From: an uncultured Rhodopirellula sp.
GTDB lineage: Bacteria > Planctomycetota > Planctomycetia > Pirellulales > Pirellulaceae
Assembly: GCA_913061385.1 (NCBI GenBank)
Contig: CAJXTM010000167.1
Span: 1-7,301 of the forward strand
Direction of reading: 5' to 3'
DNA: 7,301 nt
The notes under the pieces are model-generated. The model was not told where the DNA came from. It made no database searches and worked only from the letters and a program-made list of their open reading frames with translations. How positions within the stretch are numbered: the stretch's first letter is position 1; each line of letters opens with the position of its first letter. This document shows, piece by piece, positions 1 through 5,605 of this stretch. The position numbers and the translations under genes were made by a program.

Positions 1-46
1 AGATCAGCCTCGGTCTCGTGGGCTCGGAGATGTGTATAAGAGACAG
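1..46. other. Untrimmed Nextera/Tn5 sequencing adapter (i7 side)
   Basis: This is library sequence, not genome. Positions 28-46 are the 19-bp Tn5 mosaic end (AGATGTGTATAAGAGACAG). Positions 13-27 are the rest of the Nextera read-2 adapter. Positions 5-12 (CAGCCTCG) match the reverse complement of the Nextera i7 index N710 as I remember it, and 1-4 (AGAT) are the end of the P7 primer. Genomic DNA starts at 47. Read on the minus strand, this block adds the artificial residues CLLYTSPSPRDRG and a stop codon to the permease fragment. Confidence 0.98.
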
Positions 47-816
47 GTCGCTGCCTCTTCGCAGCATCCCATCACTTCGATTACGTTGACGATTGGGCCT
101 GTGTCGGCTAACTCTTGGACCCGATGTAGGTGGGCTAACACACGACCGTCATCGCTTGTTCCGGTCGCCGGCAGAATGCCCGCCACCTGCAGACTTGCTC
201 CGAGCAGTTGAATCGACTGTCCTTGCTTGATCTGCTGAGCCTTAGCCAGGTCAGCGCCCACAAGAACAGAATCCATGTCCAGTTCGTGCACAATCCGGGT
301 CGATGCATAAGAGCTAAGGTCGGCTTTTTCCGCGGTGCTGATCTGGCACGCTCGCCCGCCGCATCCCTCGTGTTTCTCTCCAACCGCGTTGTCTCCCAGA
401 CCCGACGTCAGCAGCCCGACACTTTGCCATGCCGATTTTTTATAGAAATCGGTACGCGGCAGGATCCCCGTTACTACGATGGGGGTCTCTCCGAGTTCCG
501 CGGGCACAGAAAGTTTGGGCGCCAGTTCTTCTACACCCACTTTTTGGGCAAGAGTGATTCGCGAGACGTATTCCTCTGGAAGAGAGCGACCATGAGCATC
601 TGCCGCATGGTAATCCTGAAGCGTGACGTCCTCGGGAAGTACGAGAATATTCGCCCCCAATTGCTGCATCTGCAAAGCGACTTTCTGTTCCGAAGACGCG
701 ACCACACTTTCTACCGCAACCAATGCAGAAACACCGAGGGCAACGATCAACAGGGCTGTGACGCTTTGCCCCGGTCGGCGGAACATTTCTTTCCATACCA
801 TCGAATGGAATCTCAT
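47..816 (-). CDS. FtsX/MacB-type ABC transporter permease, N-terminal fragment
   Basis: This is the N-terminal part of an inner-membrane permease subunit of the FtsX/MacB superfamily (periplasmic-core type), which normally works with a LolD/MacB-like ATPase. The ATG at 816-814 is preceded by AAAGGA (828-823) with a 6-nt spacer. A short basic N-terminus (MRFHSMVWKEMFRRP) leads into one membrane segment at about residues 17-40. A periplasmic region follows, with the ANILVLPEDV, LPEEYV, VTGILP and GRVLAHLHRVQEL stretches typical of this group. Four cysteines stand out: C152 and C157 (GCGGRACQ) and the adjacent C251-C252 (VMGCCEE), which suggests metal binding or a disulfide. About 256 genuine codons remain. 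Full-length relatives are roughly 400 aa, so the three C-terminal helices are missing. The open frame continues to 4, but residues from 258 on are adapter-encoded. The gene starts 132 bp after the thioredoxin-like gene on the same strand, and the two are probably co-transcribed. The fold is fairly sure; the substrate is unknown. Confidence 0.85.
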
Positions 817-948
817 GGACGATCCTTTCGTCGAATGCGAATCAAAGCTGGCTTTCTCTGGTTGTTGCGAAACGAACCCAAGTCAGTCGGCTGCGAACTG
901 CGGACGTGATGTTGACGAACCGCGTAGAAAAATCTCGTAAGCAGGGGA

Positions 949-1668
949 CTATTTTTTCTGGCATTTACTGCAATTGCACTTGCCCGACTTATGAAGTTCT
1001 TGGGTAAGTTCTTCACCGCTCACAGTCGCTTCAAATGTACCCAGATGGGTGCCCGGGGGCGCGAACATCAAGACCACTGGTGTCTCAAGATTCATGTCGA
1101 CCTGCATGCGACGAAAAAACTCTGCCTCGTCCGAATCGGTTGCGACCGCTTTGACTTGGTGCAGTTTGTCTTTAAACGCTGGGTTCTGTTGAAGTGCACT
1201 CACGCCACTCGGGATTGCGTCATCCGCGGTCGGCAGCATGCAGACGATCGCAATCTTTTGGTTTTGTAGTGCCTTGACCATTTCTGAATAGTTCGGCGTC
1301 AGGATCGCATTGGTAAGTTGATTCTGGTCAACCTTCTGCGGAAAGACGCCCGTCACGGCACCGTTTGGGGCCACACCGAAAACCGCAGGCAGCGGGATTC
1401 TGGAAGCATCAAAGCGTTTTACCAACGTGGCTTCTTTTTGGTCCCGCACGTCGACTGTGACCCACGTGGTTTTCTCCGCGGTCTGGGTGACGTGCGTCTG
1501 GATTGTATTCGCCATCCGCTGGGTTGCGGTGTCTTTGGCACGATAGAACATCACGTATGTGTATTTACCGTTTTTGGCAGCTGCCTCCACTTGCTCCGTC
1601 AGAGTGGCGGCAGAACAGAGAGAGGGAATGATTGCAAAGGCGGCAAGCACCCCGAGCATACGACACAT
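949..1668 (-). CDS. Exported thioredoxin-like protein without CXXC, with Cys-rich tail
   Basis: A 239-aa protein. A signal peptide (MCRMLGVLAAFAIIPSLCSA, probably cleaved before A21) sends it across the membrane. Two thioredoxin-like halves can be seen by pattern. The first, about 22-125, has FYRAKDTATQRM where thioredoxins have F-x-A-x-W-C-x-x-C-x-x-M, so the catalytic cysteines are replaced by about D46 and T49; the cis-Pro region IPLPAVFGVAPNG follows at 91-103. The second, about 128-228, has LETPVVLMFAPPG at 195-206. The protein ends in CNCSKCQKK, with C231, C233 and C236, a likely metal-binding or redox tail. It lies directly upstream of the ABC permease, whose periplasmic loop is also Cys-bearing. 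I infer a joint envelope role in metal or thiol handling, but the substrate is unknown. The frame could be read from TTG at 1680, but that codon overlaps the ribosome binding site, so ATG 1668 is preferred. The thioredoxin fold is assigned from motif pattern only. Confidence 0.8.
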   Translation of the reverse strand: MCRMLGVLAAFAIIPSLCSAATLTEQVEAAAKNGKYTYVMFYRAKDTATQRMANTIQTHVTQTAEKTTWVTVDVRDQKEATLVKRFDASRIPLPAVFGVAPNGAVTGVFPQKVDQNQLTNAILTPNYSEMVKALQNQKIAIVCMLPTADDAIPSGVSALQQNPAFKDKLHQVKAVATDSDEAEFFRRMQVDMNLETPVVLMFAPPGTHLGTFEATVSGEELTQELHKSGKCNCSKCQKK

Positions 1669-1674
1669 AACGTA

Positions 1675-1678
1675 CTCC
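1675..1678 (-). promoter_or_regulatory. Shine-Dalgarno GGAG that fixes the start of the thioredoxin-like gene
   Basis: On the minus strand TTGGAGTACGTTATG places GGAG 6 nt before the ATG at 1668-1666. A longer reading from TTG 1680 would put this site inside the coding region, so the ATG is the better start. Confidence 0.75.
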
Positions 1679-1815
1679 AATTTTCAGTAATCACAGAAGA
1701 CGATCCAACAGGATCTGACAGTTGCCCCGGAGCCTTAATCGGTCCAACACACCCCTACAATCGAGAGAACTCTATCAAGACGCTAGAGTGAAGCCGACCG
1801 CTACAGATTCTCACT

Positions 1816-1837
1816 CGGGCATGGCTCACCAAGCCCG
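1816..1837. repeat. Hairpin with A-A mismatch and CTCA loop
   Basis: CGGGC (1816-1820) pairs with GCCCG (1833-1837). An A-A mismatch (1821/1832) follows, then TGG (1822-1824) pairs with CCA (1829-1831) around a CTCA loop. No T-run follows on either strand, so it is not a standard terminator. Confidence 0.55.
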
Positions 1838-2010
1838 CATCAATCGACGTTCAATCGCAGTTGAAATCGGTTTGCGTGACTCACCCTTTGCAGACGGCCA
1901 TCCCCGAAGCGAAAGCGGATTTCAGTACACACTCCGAACAAAATCTGAACAGGCTGTCCGAAAACTGCGTCATCCTTACTTCGATTTGAAGTGCCGGGGT
2001 GAATTACATG

Positions 2011-2029
2011 TTGCGACAGTCTGTCGCAA
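2011..2029. promoter_or_regulatory. Perfect 19-bp palindrome, operator-like
   Basis: TTGCGACAG (2011-2019), a central T, then CTGTCGCAA (2021-2029) form exact 9-bp arms. The 1-nt centre and lack of a T-run favour a binding site for a dimeric repressor over a terminator. The GACA/TGTC core loosely recalls BlaI/CopY-type operators, but no regulator gene is in the window. It lies 343 bp upstream of the thioredoxin-like ATG, which is far for an operator of that gene. Confidence 0.55.
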
Positions 2030-2176
2030 GAGCTCGCGACCATAATCCAGCCAATCACCCCCGTGTTGTGTCGTGCGATCGCGAAAAGTTCATGGTGTTA
2101 TCGGTCGGCGGGAACACGAATTGGCAATGTCTTTCCGTGTACAGAAGCCCGAGGGGCAAACACTCAGCGGGGCCTT

Positions 2177-2212
2177 CGGCACTGCAGGAAAGTCAACTTT
2201 CTAGCAGTGCTG
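2177..2212. repeat. Strong 36-nt hairpin
   Basis: CGGCACTGC (2177-2185) pairs with GCAGTGCTG (2204-2212), 9 bp with one G-U. An A-A mismatch (2186/2203) follows, then GGAAAG (2187-2192) pairs with CTTTCT (2197-2202), closing a TCAA loop. Neither strand has a T-run after it. The layout (stem, A-A mismatch, stem, tetraloop) matches the hairpin at 1816-1837. Confidence 0.65.
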
Positions 2213-2286
2213 ATCCACACATCTTGGCCGGGTTCATCAACCATTTACGGAACAATCAGCTGCTCAAGCGAAGTGAGTCGATCACG

Positions 2287-2946
2287 TTACTTGCTATAAG
2301 CCGCTATATCTTGATTCTGTAGCCAACGCTGCAGTTCTCGCTCACCTTTGAGTGCCTGATATTTGTTCAGACAATCAATATCGTTACCAACATCAGCGAA
2401 TGCTTTTATGAAATCACCCCGGAACGCATTGGCAAATGGTTTTAGGAAGAACTTCTTTCCCCACAGCGTGCTGGCTGACTCGGTCGTCGACCGGTGTTGG
2501 GCATACCTCTTTTTGATTGCTTGGGAGGTAAGGCCGACGTAGACACATGTCCTGTTTGCGGAGTTGGAAATCATGGAGTTCATCTTTTTAAACGCTCTAT
2601 TTTCGGCCACGCCACGATCCATCTCAATAACGTACAGTCGATACTGCTCACTGCCAAAATCCAGATCCACTTTCCTTCCATCGGCGATCATTGAATGGCG
2701 TATCTGGACTGCTGATTCCCACGCACTCAGTTCGGAATTGCAGGCAACAGCCGGATCCTCACCGACCCAGCGACGGTATTTTTTCGAGAGAACGATCTCG
2801 ATGGCAGTTCCATGTTGAATCCTGTCGAGGGTGCTCTTGGAGATCACTCGGATTCGCAGTCGAGCTGCTTCCGGATTCCTCTCAAGCCATCGCTTTCGCA
2901 TGCTGAACACTGCGGCAACGAATTGAGCGGTTTTTTTGTTAGACAT
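2287..2946 (-). CDS. GIY-YIG nuclease-like protein
   Basis: A 219-aa protein of the GIY-YIG endonuclease superfamily, in the uncharacterised branch where the motif reads (L/V)YVIE(M/L) ... CVYVG(L/M)T. The first tyrosine motif is LYVIEM (104-109). The second is CVYVGLT (134-140), followed by IKKRYAQHR, with R147 as the likely catalytic arginine and H151 after it. A C-terminal helix, GERELQRWLQ, offers E202 and E204 as candidates for the metal-binding glutamate. The 28 residues between the two tyrosine motifs exceed the spacing in classic members but suit this branch. Residues 1-100 are basic at the start (SMRKRWLERNPEAARLRIR) and match nothing I recognise. Reading from TTG 2997 would add 17 residues, but ATG 2946 looks better; its ribosome binding site is weak. 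The 130-aa gene lies 63 bp upstream on the same strand. The biological role is unknown: repair, restriction or mobile-DNA functions are all possible. Confidence 0.75.
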   Translation of the reverse strand: MSNKKTAQFVAAVFSMRKRWLERNPEAARLRIRVISKSTLDRIQHGTAIEIVLSKKYRRWVGEDPAVACNSELSAWESAVQIRHSMIADGRKVDLDFGSEQYRLYVIEMDRGVAENRAFKKMNSMISNSANRTCVYVGLTSQAIKKRYAQHRSTTESASTLWGKKFFLKPFANAFRGDFIKAFADVGNDIDCLNKYQALKGERELQRWLQNQDIAAYSK

Positions 2947-3009
2947 TATCTCGTACCAATAACTGACTGTATGTGTTTGTTTGATTTGGGTGCACAAGTA
3001 TTCCGTCCT

Positions 3010-3402
3010 TTAGTACTGCATGGGAGGCAATCCTTCCTCGATCAGCCAATCCTGAAATGCATTCCACGAAGGGGCTGGTGCGGGACACTTGCCATCAAGG
3101 CTGACTCTGGGTGTCAACGGAGCGACGCCTTTGAGATAAGTGACTGCTTCTTCGTAACTATTAAATTCATCGGTTCGAGTGATCGGATAGCAGGCCCAGT
3201 TGCCACGGGTGATTACAGACCAGTGCGTCTCGCTGTGATCAAAATCGTATGGAAACTTGAATTGCGTTGTTTCAGCAACATCCAGCACGTACATGCGATC
3301 GTCATGAAAACGATTCTTCACGCGGTGAAGGTCTTCGAGAAAATTTCTGTTTGATGCTTGATCGTGGGATGTGCTGGCTTGGTTTTCGTTTGGTGTGTGC
3401 AT
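3010..3402 (-). CDS. Hypothetical protein, 130 aa
   Basis: I do not recognise a named family. The protein is soluble, with no signal peptide or membrane segment. The first 20 residues are polar and probably disordered (MHTPNENQASTSHDQASNRN). A mixed region rich in aromatics follows (FLEDLHRVKNRF, MYVLDVAETTQFKFPYDF, HWSVITRGNWACYPIT), then a likely helix (SYEEAVTYLKG, 82-92). A Pro-rich turn, TPRVSLDGKCPAPAPS (97-112), precedes a terminal helix (WNAFQDWLIEEG) and the end GLPPMQY. Similar TPRVSLxG-type endings are, from memory, found in planctomycete hypothetical proteins. ATG 3402 follows GGGAG with a 10-nt spacer. The frame stays open up to 3552, but that extra stretch is biased Arg/Cys/Thr sequence read from an alternating GC/AC tract and is unlikely to be translated. 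It is followed after 63 bp by the GIY-YIG gene, possibly as a two-gene unit. Confidence 0.65.
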   Translation of the reverse strand: MHTPNENQASTSHDQASNRNFLEDLHRVKNRFHDDRMYVLDVAETTQFKFPYDFDHSETHWSVITRGNWACYPITRTDEFNSYEEAVTYLKGVAPLTPRVSLDGKCPAPAPSWNAFQDWLIEEGLPPMQY

Positions 3403-3412
3403 AGGACGGTAA

Positions 3413-3417
3413 CTCCC
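3413..3417 (-). promoter_or_regulatory. Shine-Dalgarno GGGAG supporting ATG 3402
   Basis: GGGAG on the minus strand lies 10 nt before the ATG at 3402-3400, slightly long but usable. It supports the 130-residue form over starts further upstream. Confidence 0.5.
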
Positions 3418-3442
3418 TGTGTGAATCGGTGTATTCTGATGT

Positions 3443-3475
3443 GCATTGCAGATCCCAATGCGACTCCGAGAGTCG
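3443..3475 (-). promoter_or_regulatory. Two adjacent perfect stem-loops in a leader region
   Basis: GCATTG (3443-3448) pairs with CAATGC (3456-3461) around a 7-nt loop. Immediately next, CGACTC (3461-3466) pairs with GAGTCG (3470-3475) around a CGA loop. They share base 3461. They lie 40-75 nt upstream of the ATG of the 130-aa gene and may be an operator or a leader structure. On the plus strand the second stem is followed by TTTT, but no plus-strand gene ends nearby, so a terminator is unlikely. Confidence 0.5.
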
Positions 3476-3504
3476 TTTTGGTTCGTCGCGACCCCATCCA
3501 TTTT

Positions 3505-3570
3505 CGTGCACGCGGGGGCGCACATTCGCGTCCGTGCACGCGTGCGACACACACATGTGTTACGCGCGCG
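3505..3570. repeat. Alternating purine-pyrimidine tract with 10-bp direct repeat
   Basis: Three nearly contiguous runs alternate strictly: CG/GT/CA-type 3533-3546 (14 nt), AC/AT/GT-type 3547-3560 (14 nt) and CG-type 3561-3570 (10 nt). Such DNA can adopt Z-form under negative supercoiling. The 10-mer CGTGCACGCG occurs at 3505-3514 and again at 3533-3542, 28 bp apart. A 10-bp palindrome, ACACATGTGT, lies at 3551-3560. Just after it, AAAAATGT is repeated at 3576-3583 and 3585-3592. The tract lies upstream of the 130-aa gene. Confidence 0.6.
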
Positions 3571-4127
3571 TTGGGAAAAATGTCAAAAATGTGCGACAAC
3601 TACTTGACGAGGTTTCGGGAGTTTTGGGGTTTTCCGCGGACACAGGTTGGTTCAATCGCTAAGTCCAATCTCAACGAGACATTTGCACGCAGGTGGCTCA
3701 GGTGCGAGACCGCAATACAAAGCGTGAAGTGCCGGTAATGTGTGATGGCTGATTTGCGATTCACAGAAACAAAAGCGAGATTTCAGGGTTGGTGTGATCG
3801 CCTCGCGGTGTGGTTTGGGGGTCGAATCCGAAGTCACGTTCTCTCAAAGTTCTGCTGAACCTGTGAGGTTTCGAATCTCTCATGCACCACAGAAAAGCGA
3901 CCTTGCTGACTTGTGCGTTCCAAATCATGCGACAGTGAGAGAGCGAAAGCGTTCGAGCTTTTAGCTAGTGGGTAGTTTCGGCGTCGGTGCGAGTAGCGAA
4001 GAAGAGAGTCGCCTGAGGTCTTTCGTCACCGTAAAGTATTGCTATACCTGGCGTTAATTGTGGGATTTTAGAAGTATCCCAACCCACGGTTGAGGCAACA
4101 AACGGGATTCGGGATTAGCCAAGGGTC
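3571..4127. other. Intergenic stretch with scattered hairpins, no convincing gene
   Basis: No frame here has a domain, a good start or sensible composition. Visible structures include an imperfect dyad, GCGAT(T)CACA (3756-3765) with TGTGATCGC (3793-3801), and a small hairpin GTTC-TGCT-GAAC (3849-3860). A stem-loop at 3864-3882 has TTCGAAT in its loop, like a tRNA T-arm. A 9-bp stem with one bulged A spans 3942-3966, with loop GTTCGA. TGGGAT (4061-4066) pairs with ATCCCA (4076-4081). I could not build a complete tRNA cloverleaf around the T-arm-like stem. The stretch separates the leftward and rightward gene blocks. Confidence 0.5.
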
Positions 4128-4457
4128 GTGCGATCATTCAGCGCCTCGTTTATCGATTTGCCTGACCTTGTAAATCATGGAATCCAAAAGTTCGAGGGGG
4201 GGTATTTTGATGTCTTTCTTCGACGAGGCACGCTAGTGAAATCAGTGGTAAAACCCTCAATGCCTGCGATCATTAAGACTAACTGGGAATGCTGGCGATG
4301 CCATTCACCCATCGAATCTAGAGATGGTTGGTTGATTTGGCTACCGATTTCTGTATTTTCGATCGCTGAAATTGTGGGGCGAATGTTGCCACCCGCAAGG
4401 TTGTGGGATGCACTCCACCGCGATATTTCTAGGCAATCTGCTCAGAACAAGGACTGA
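4128..4457 (+). CDS. Doubtful small ORF, 109 aa
   Basis: I do not recognise this. The frame begins at GTG 4128 with no properly spaced ribosome binding site (AAGGG is only 2 nt away), and the first in-frame ATG is at codon 45. The product would carry a CWRC motif (WECWRCHSPI, about residues 54-63) followed by a hydrophobic Trp-rich stretch (GWLIWLPISVFSIAEIVG). That could be a small zinc-binding or membrane-associated protein, or a decayed gene. Its stop codon lies in the left arm of the hairpin at 4451-4490. Third-position base use is not distinctive. It may be non-coding. Confidence 0.25.
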   Translation: MRSFSASFIDLPDLVNHGIQKFEGGYFDVFLRRGTLVKSVVKPSMPAIIKTNWECWRCHSPIESRDGWLIWLPISVFSIAEIVGRMLPPARLWDALHRDISRQSAQNKD

Positions 4458-4490
4458 TTAGCCTGTCATGACGCGTGTCAGGATCAGTTC
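4451..4490 (+). promoter_or_regulatory. Long interrupted inverted repeat before the TRAP operon
   Basis: GGACTGAT (4451-4458) pairs with ATCAGTTC (4483-4490), 8 bp with one G-U. After a 3-nt bulge (TAG), CCTG (4462-4465) pairs with CAGG (4479-4482), and a further 4-bp stem (4467-4470 with 4474-4477) lies beyond a T-T mismatch. The sequence after it (TCAAGTTT) is only weakly T-rich. It could end transcription of the doubtful ORF, whose stop codon it contains, or bind a regulator upstream of the TRAP promoter. Confidence 0.5.
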
Positions 4491-4539
4491 TCAAGTTTGC
4501 GCAATTTCACTTGTAAGTATGGGGATGGCCTACTTCGTG

Positions 4540-4545
4540 TATAAA
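4540..4545 (+). promoter_or_regulatory. Candidate -10 box (TATAAA) for the TRAP operon
   Basis: TATAAA lies 41 bp before the dctP-type ATG, in the only AT-rich patch of the leader. The best -35 resemblance, TTGTAA at 4511-4516, is 23 bp upstream, which is too far for a standard sigma-70 promoter. The call is tentative. Confidence 0.3.
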
Positions 4546-4585
4546 CTTCTGATTGTGGCTATGGGTTACAAGAGGAAATTCCGAA

Positions 4586-5605
4586 ATGAACAACATATCT
4601 GTGATTGATCGATGGTTGTGTCCGCTAGGGCTTATTGCGGTTGTGCTGCTCTGCGGATGCAAATCTGAAGACGCAACAGGCAAACCGTTGACGTTGCGGA
4701 TGGCGCATGTCTACGAGGTCACCGCTCCAACTCATGCGTACGGGACGGAGCTATTGTCTGAGCGGCTTCGTGAGAAAACAGATGACTTGGACGTTACGGT
4801 TTATCCCGCGGCACAATTGGGCAGTGAATCTGAGCTACTTGAACAATTGGTGGCCGGTGAGCTCGATTTGGTCATCACGGGGCCATCATTCCTTGCAATG
4901 TGGCACCCGCCGGTTGGCGTGTTGGATGCTGCTTTTGCATCACGTGATCTTGACCACATGCTCGAAATGGCGGGAAGTGAAGAAATGGCTCCGGAGTGGG
5001 ATGAACTTCGCAAAAAATATGATGCCCGCGTCTTGGATACGTGGGCCTATGGGTCGCGGCATATCACGTCGAACGTTCCCATTCGTCATCCAGACGATCT
5101 GGAGAGTTTTCGCCTGCGATCGCCTGCGGCGCGGATCTTTCAGGCATCTGCGGAAGCACTCGGCGCAAGTCCGATGCCGATTGCGTTCAGCGAAGTCTAC
5201 CTTGCATTGCAGCAAGGGATTGCCGACGGTCAAGAGAACCCCGTGCCCGTAATCAAATCGATGGGATTCCATGAAGTTCAGAAGTGTCTGAATCTGACAG
5301 GTCACATTCAATCGTCGTTGCAGATACTCGTCAACGAACGCACATGGAAGCGTCTGACTGCTGATCAGCAGAAAGCACTACTCGATTCGATTCAGGAACT
5401 GGGTGATGAGGTCTATGACGGATTGATGAAAGACGAGCAAAAACTGATCGAAGAATGGCAAAAAGATGGGACGATGGAGATCATCGAAGATGTTGACGTC
5501 GACGCCTTCCGCGAACGATGCCGAAAGCATTTCTCGAAAGGCTTCGAATTCAGCGACGTCTACAATCGCATCACCGCAGAACCGTTAGAAGAGGATGGTC
5601 AATGA
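4586..5605 (+). CDS. dctP: TRAP transporter substrate-binding lipoprotein (DctP family)
   Basis: A 339-aa extracytoplasmic solute receptor of a tripartite ATP-independent periplasmic transporter. It captures an organic acid and delivers it to the DctQM membrane subunits, which are driven by an ion gradient. The N-terminus has a hydrophobic segment (about 11-22) and a lipobox, LCGC, predicting lipidation of C25 and membrane anchoring. The mature part opens with LTLRMAHVY (36-44). The family arginine is R178 in FRLRSP and would bind the substrate carboxylate. The signature ALGASPMPIAFSEVYLALQQ begins at 191 and continues as GIADGQENP (211-219). AQLG, ELLEQLVAGELDLVITGP and the C-terminal helix pair around 255-295 also fit, and length is normal. 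ATG 4586 is chosen because AGAGGA precedes it by 9 nt and the signal peptide starts there; the frame is open from 4553. It overlaps the next gene by 4 bp. The ligand cannot be read from sequence. Confidence 0.95.
   Translation: MNNISVIDRWLCPLGLIAVVLLCGCKSEDATGKPLTLRMAHVYEVTAPTHAYGTELLSERLREKTDDLDVTVYPAAQLGSESELLEQLVAGELDLVITGPSFLAMWHPPVGVLDAAFASRDLDHMLEMAGSEEMAPEWDELRKKYDARVLDTWAYGSRHITSNVPIRHPDDLESFRLRSPAARIFQASAEALGASPMPIAFSEVYLALQQGIADGQENPVPVIKSMGFHEVQKCLNLTGHIQSSLQILVNERTWKRLTADQQKALLDSIQELGDEVYDGLMKDEQKLIEEWQKDGTMEIIEDVDVDAFRERCRKHFSKGFEFSDVYNRITAEPLEEDGQ

Larger units (their letters stand above)
1669..2286. other. 618-bp intergenic stretch with hairpins, no convincing gene
   Basis: This lies between the 3' end of the GIY-YIG gene and the start of the thioredoxin-like gene, both on the minus strand. 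The open frames here (up to 107 codons) overlap each other on both strands and show no domain, signal peptide or ribosome binding site, so I treat the stretch as non-coding. It should hold the promoter of the thioredoxin-like gene, but I see no clear -35/-10 pair. A small hairpin, GATCC-AACA-GGATC at 1702-1715, lies in that gene's leader, 34-47 nt before the ATG. Three stronger dyads are listed separately: 1816-1837, 2011-2029 and 2177-2212. A small structured RNA is possible but unproven. Confidence 0.6.

Noticed and set aside
28..46. Tn5 mosaic end as a natural transposon end
   Set aside because: It continues directly into the synthetic Nextera adapter and index, and the other contig end shows the same, so it is from library preparation.
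208..940. Plus-strand open frames over the permease gene, the longest 233 codons
   Set aside because: They are antisense to a protein with clear FtsX-type features and encode Arg/Cys-rich sequence with no domain.
2075..2082. GCGATCGC octamer (HIP1-like palindrome)
   Set aside because: A single copy in this window gives no evidence of enrichment; chance is enough.
1722..2322. Overlapping 70-107 codon frames on both strands in the intergenic stretch
   Set aside because: They conflict with one another and show no start signals, signal peptides or recognisable motifs.
3470..3480. Terminator on the plus strand (GAGTCG stem followed by TTTT)
   Set aside because: No plus-strand gene ends upstream, and the stem is only 6 bp with a short T-run.
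3403..3599. Minus-strand coding upstream of ATG 3402 (frames beginning MCRTRARTRMC, MCVSHACTD and MSHIF)
   Set aside because: These frames read the alternating CG/CA tract in different phases, giving biased Cys/Arg/His/Thr residues. No ribosome binding site supports them.
3652..3837. 61-codon minus-strand frame
   Set aside because: It has no ribosome binding site and a low-information product, and it overlaps hairpin DNA.
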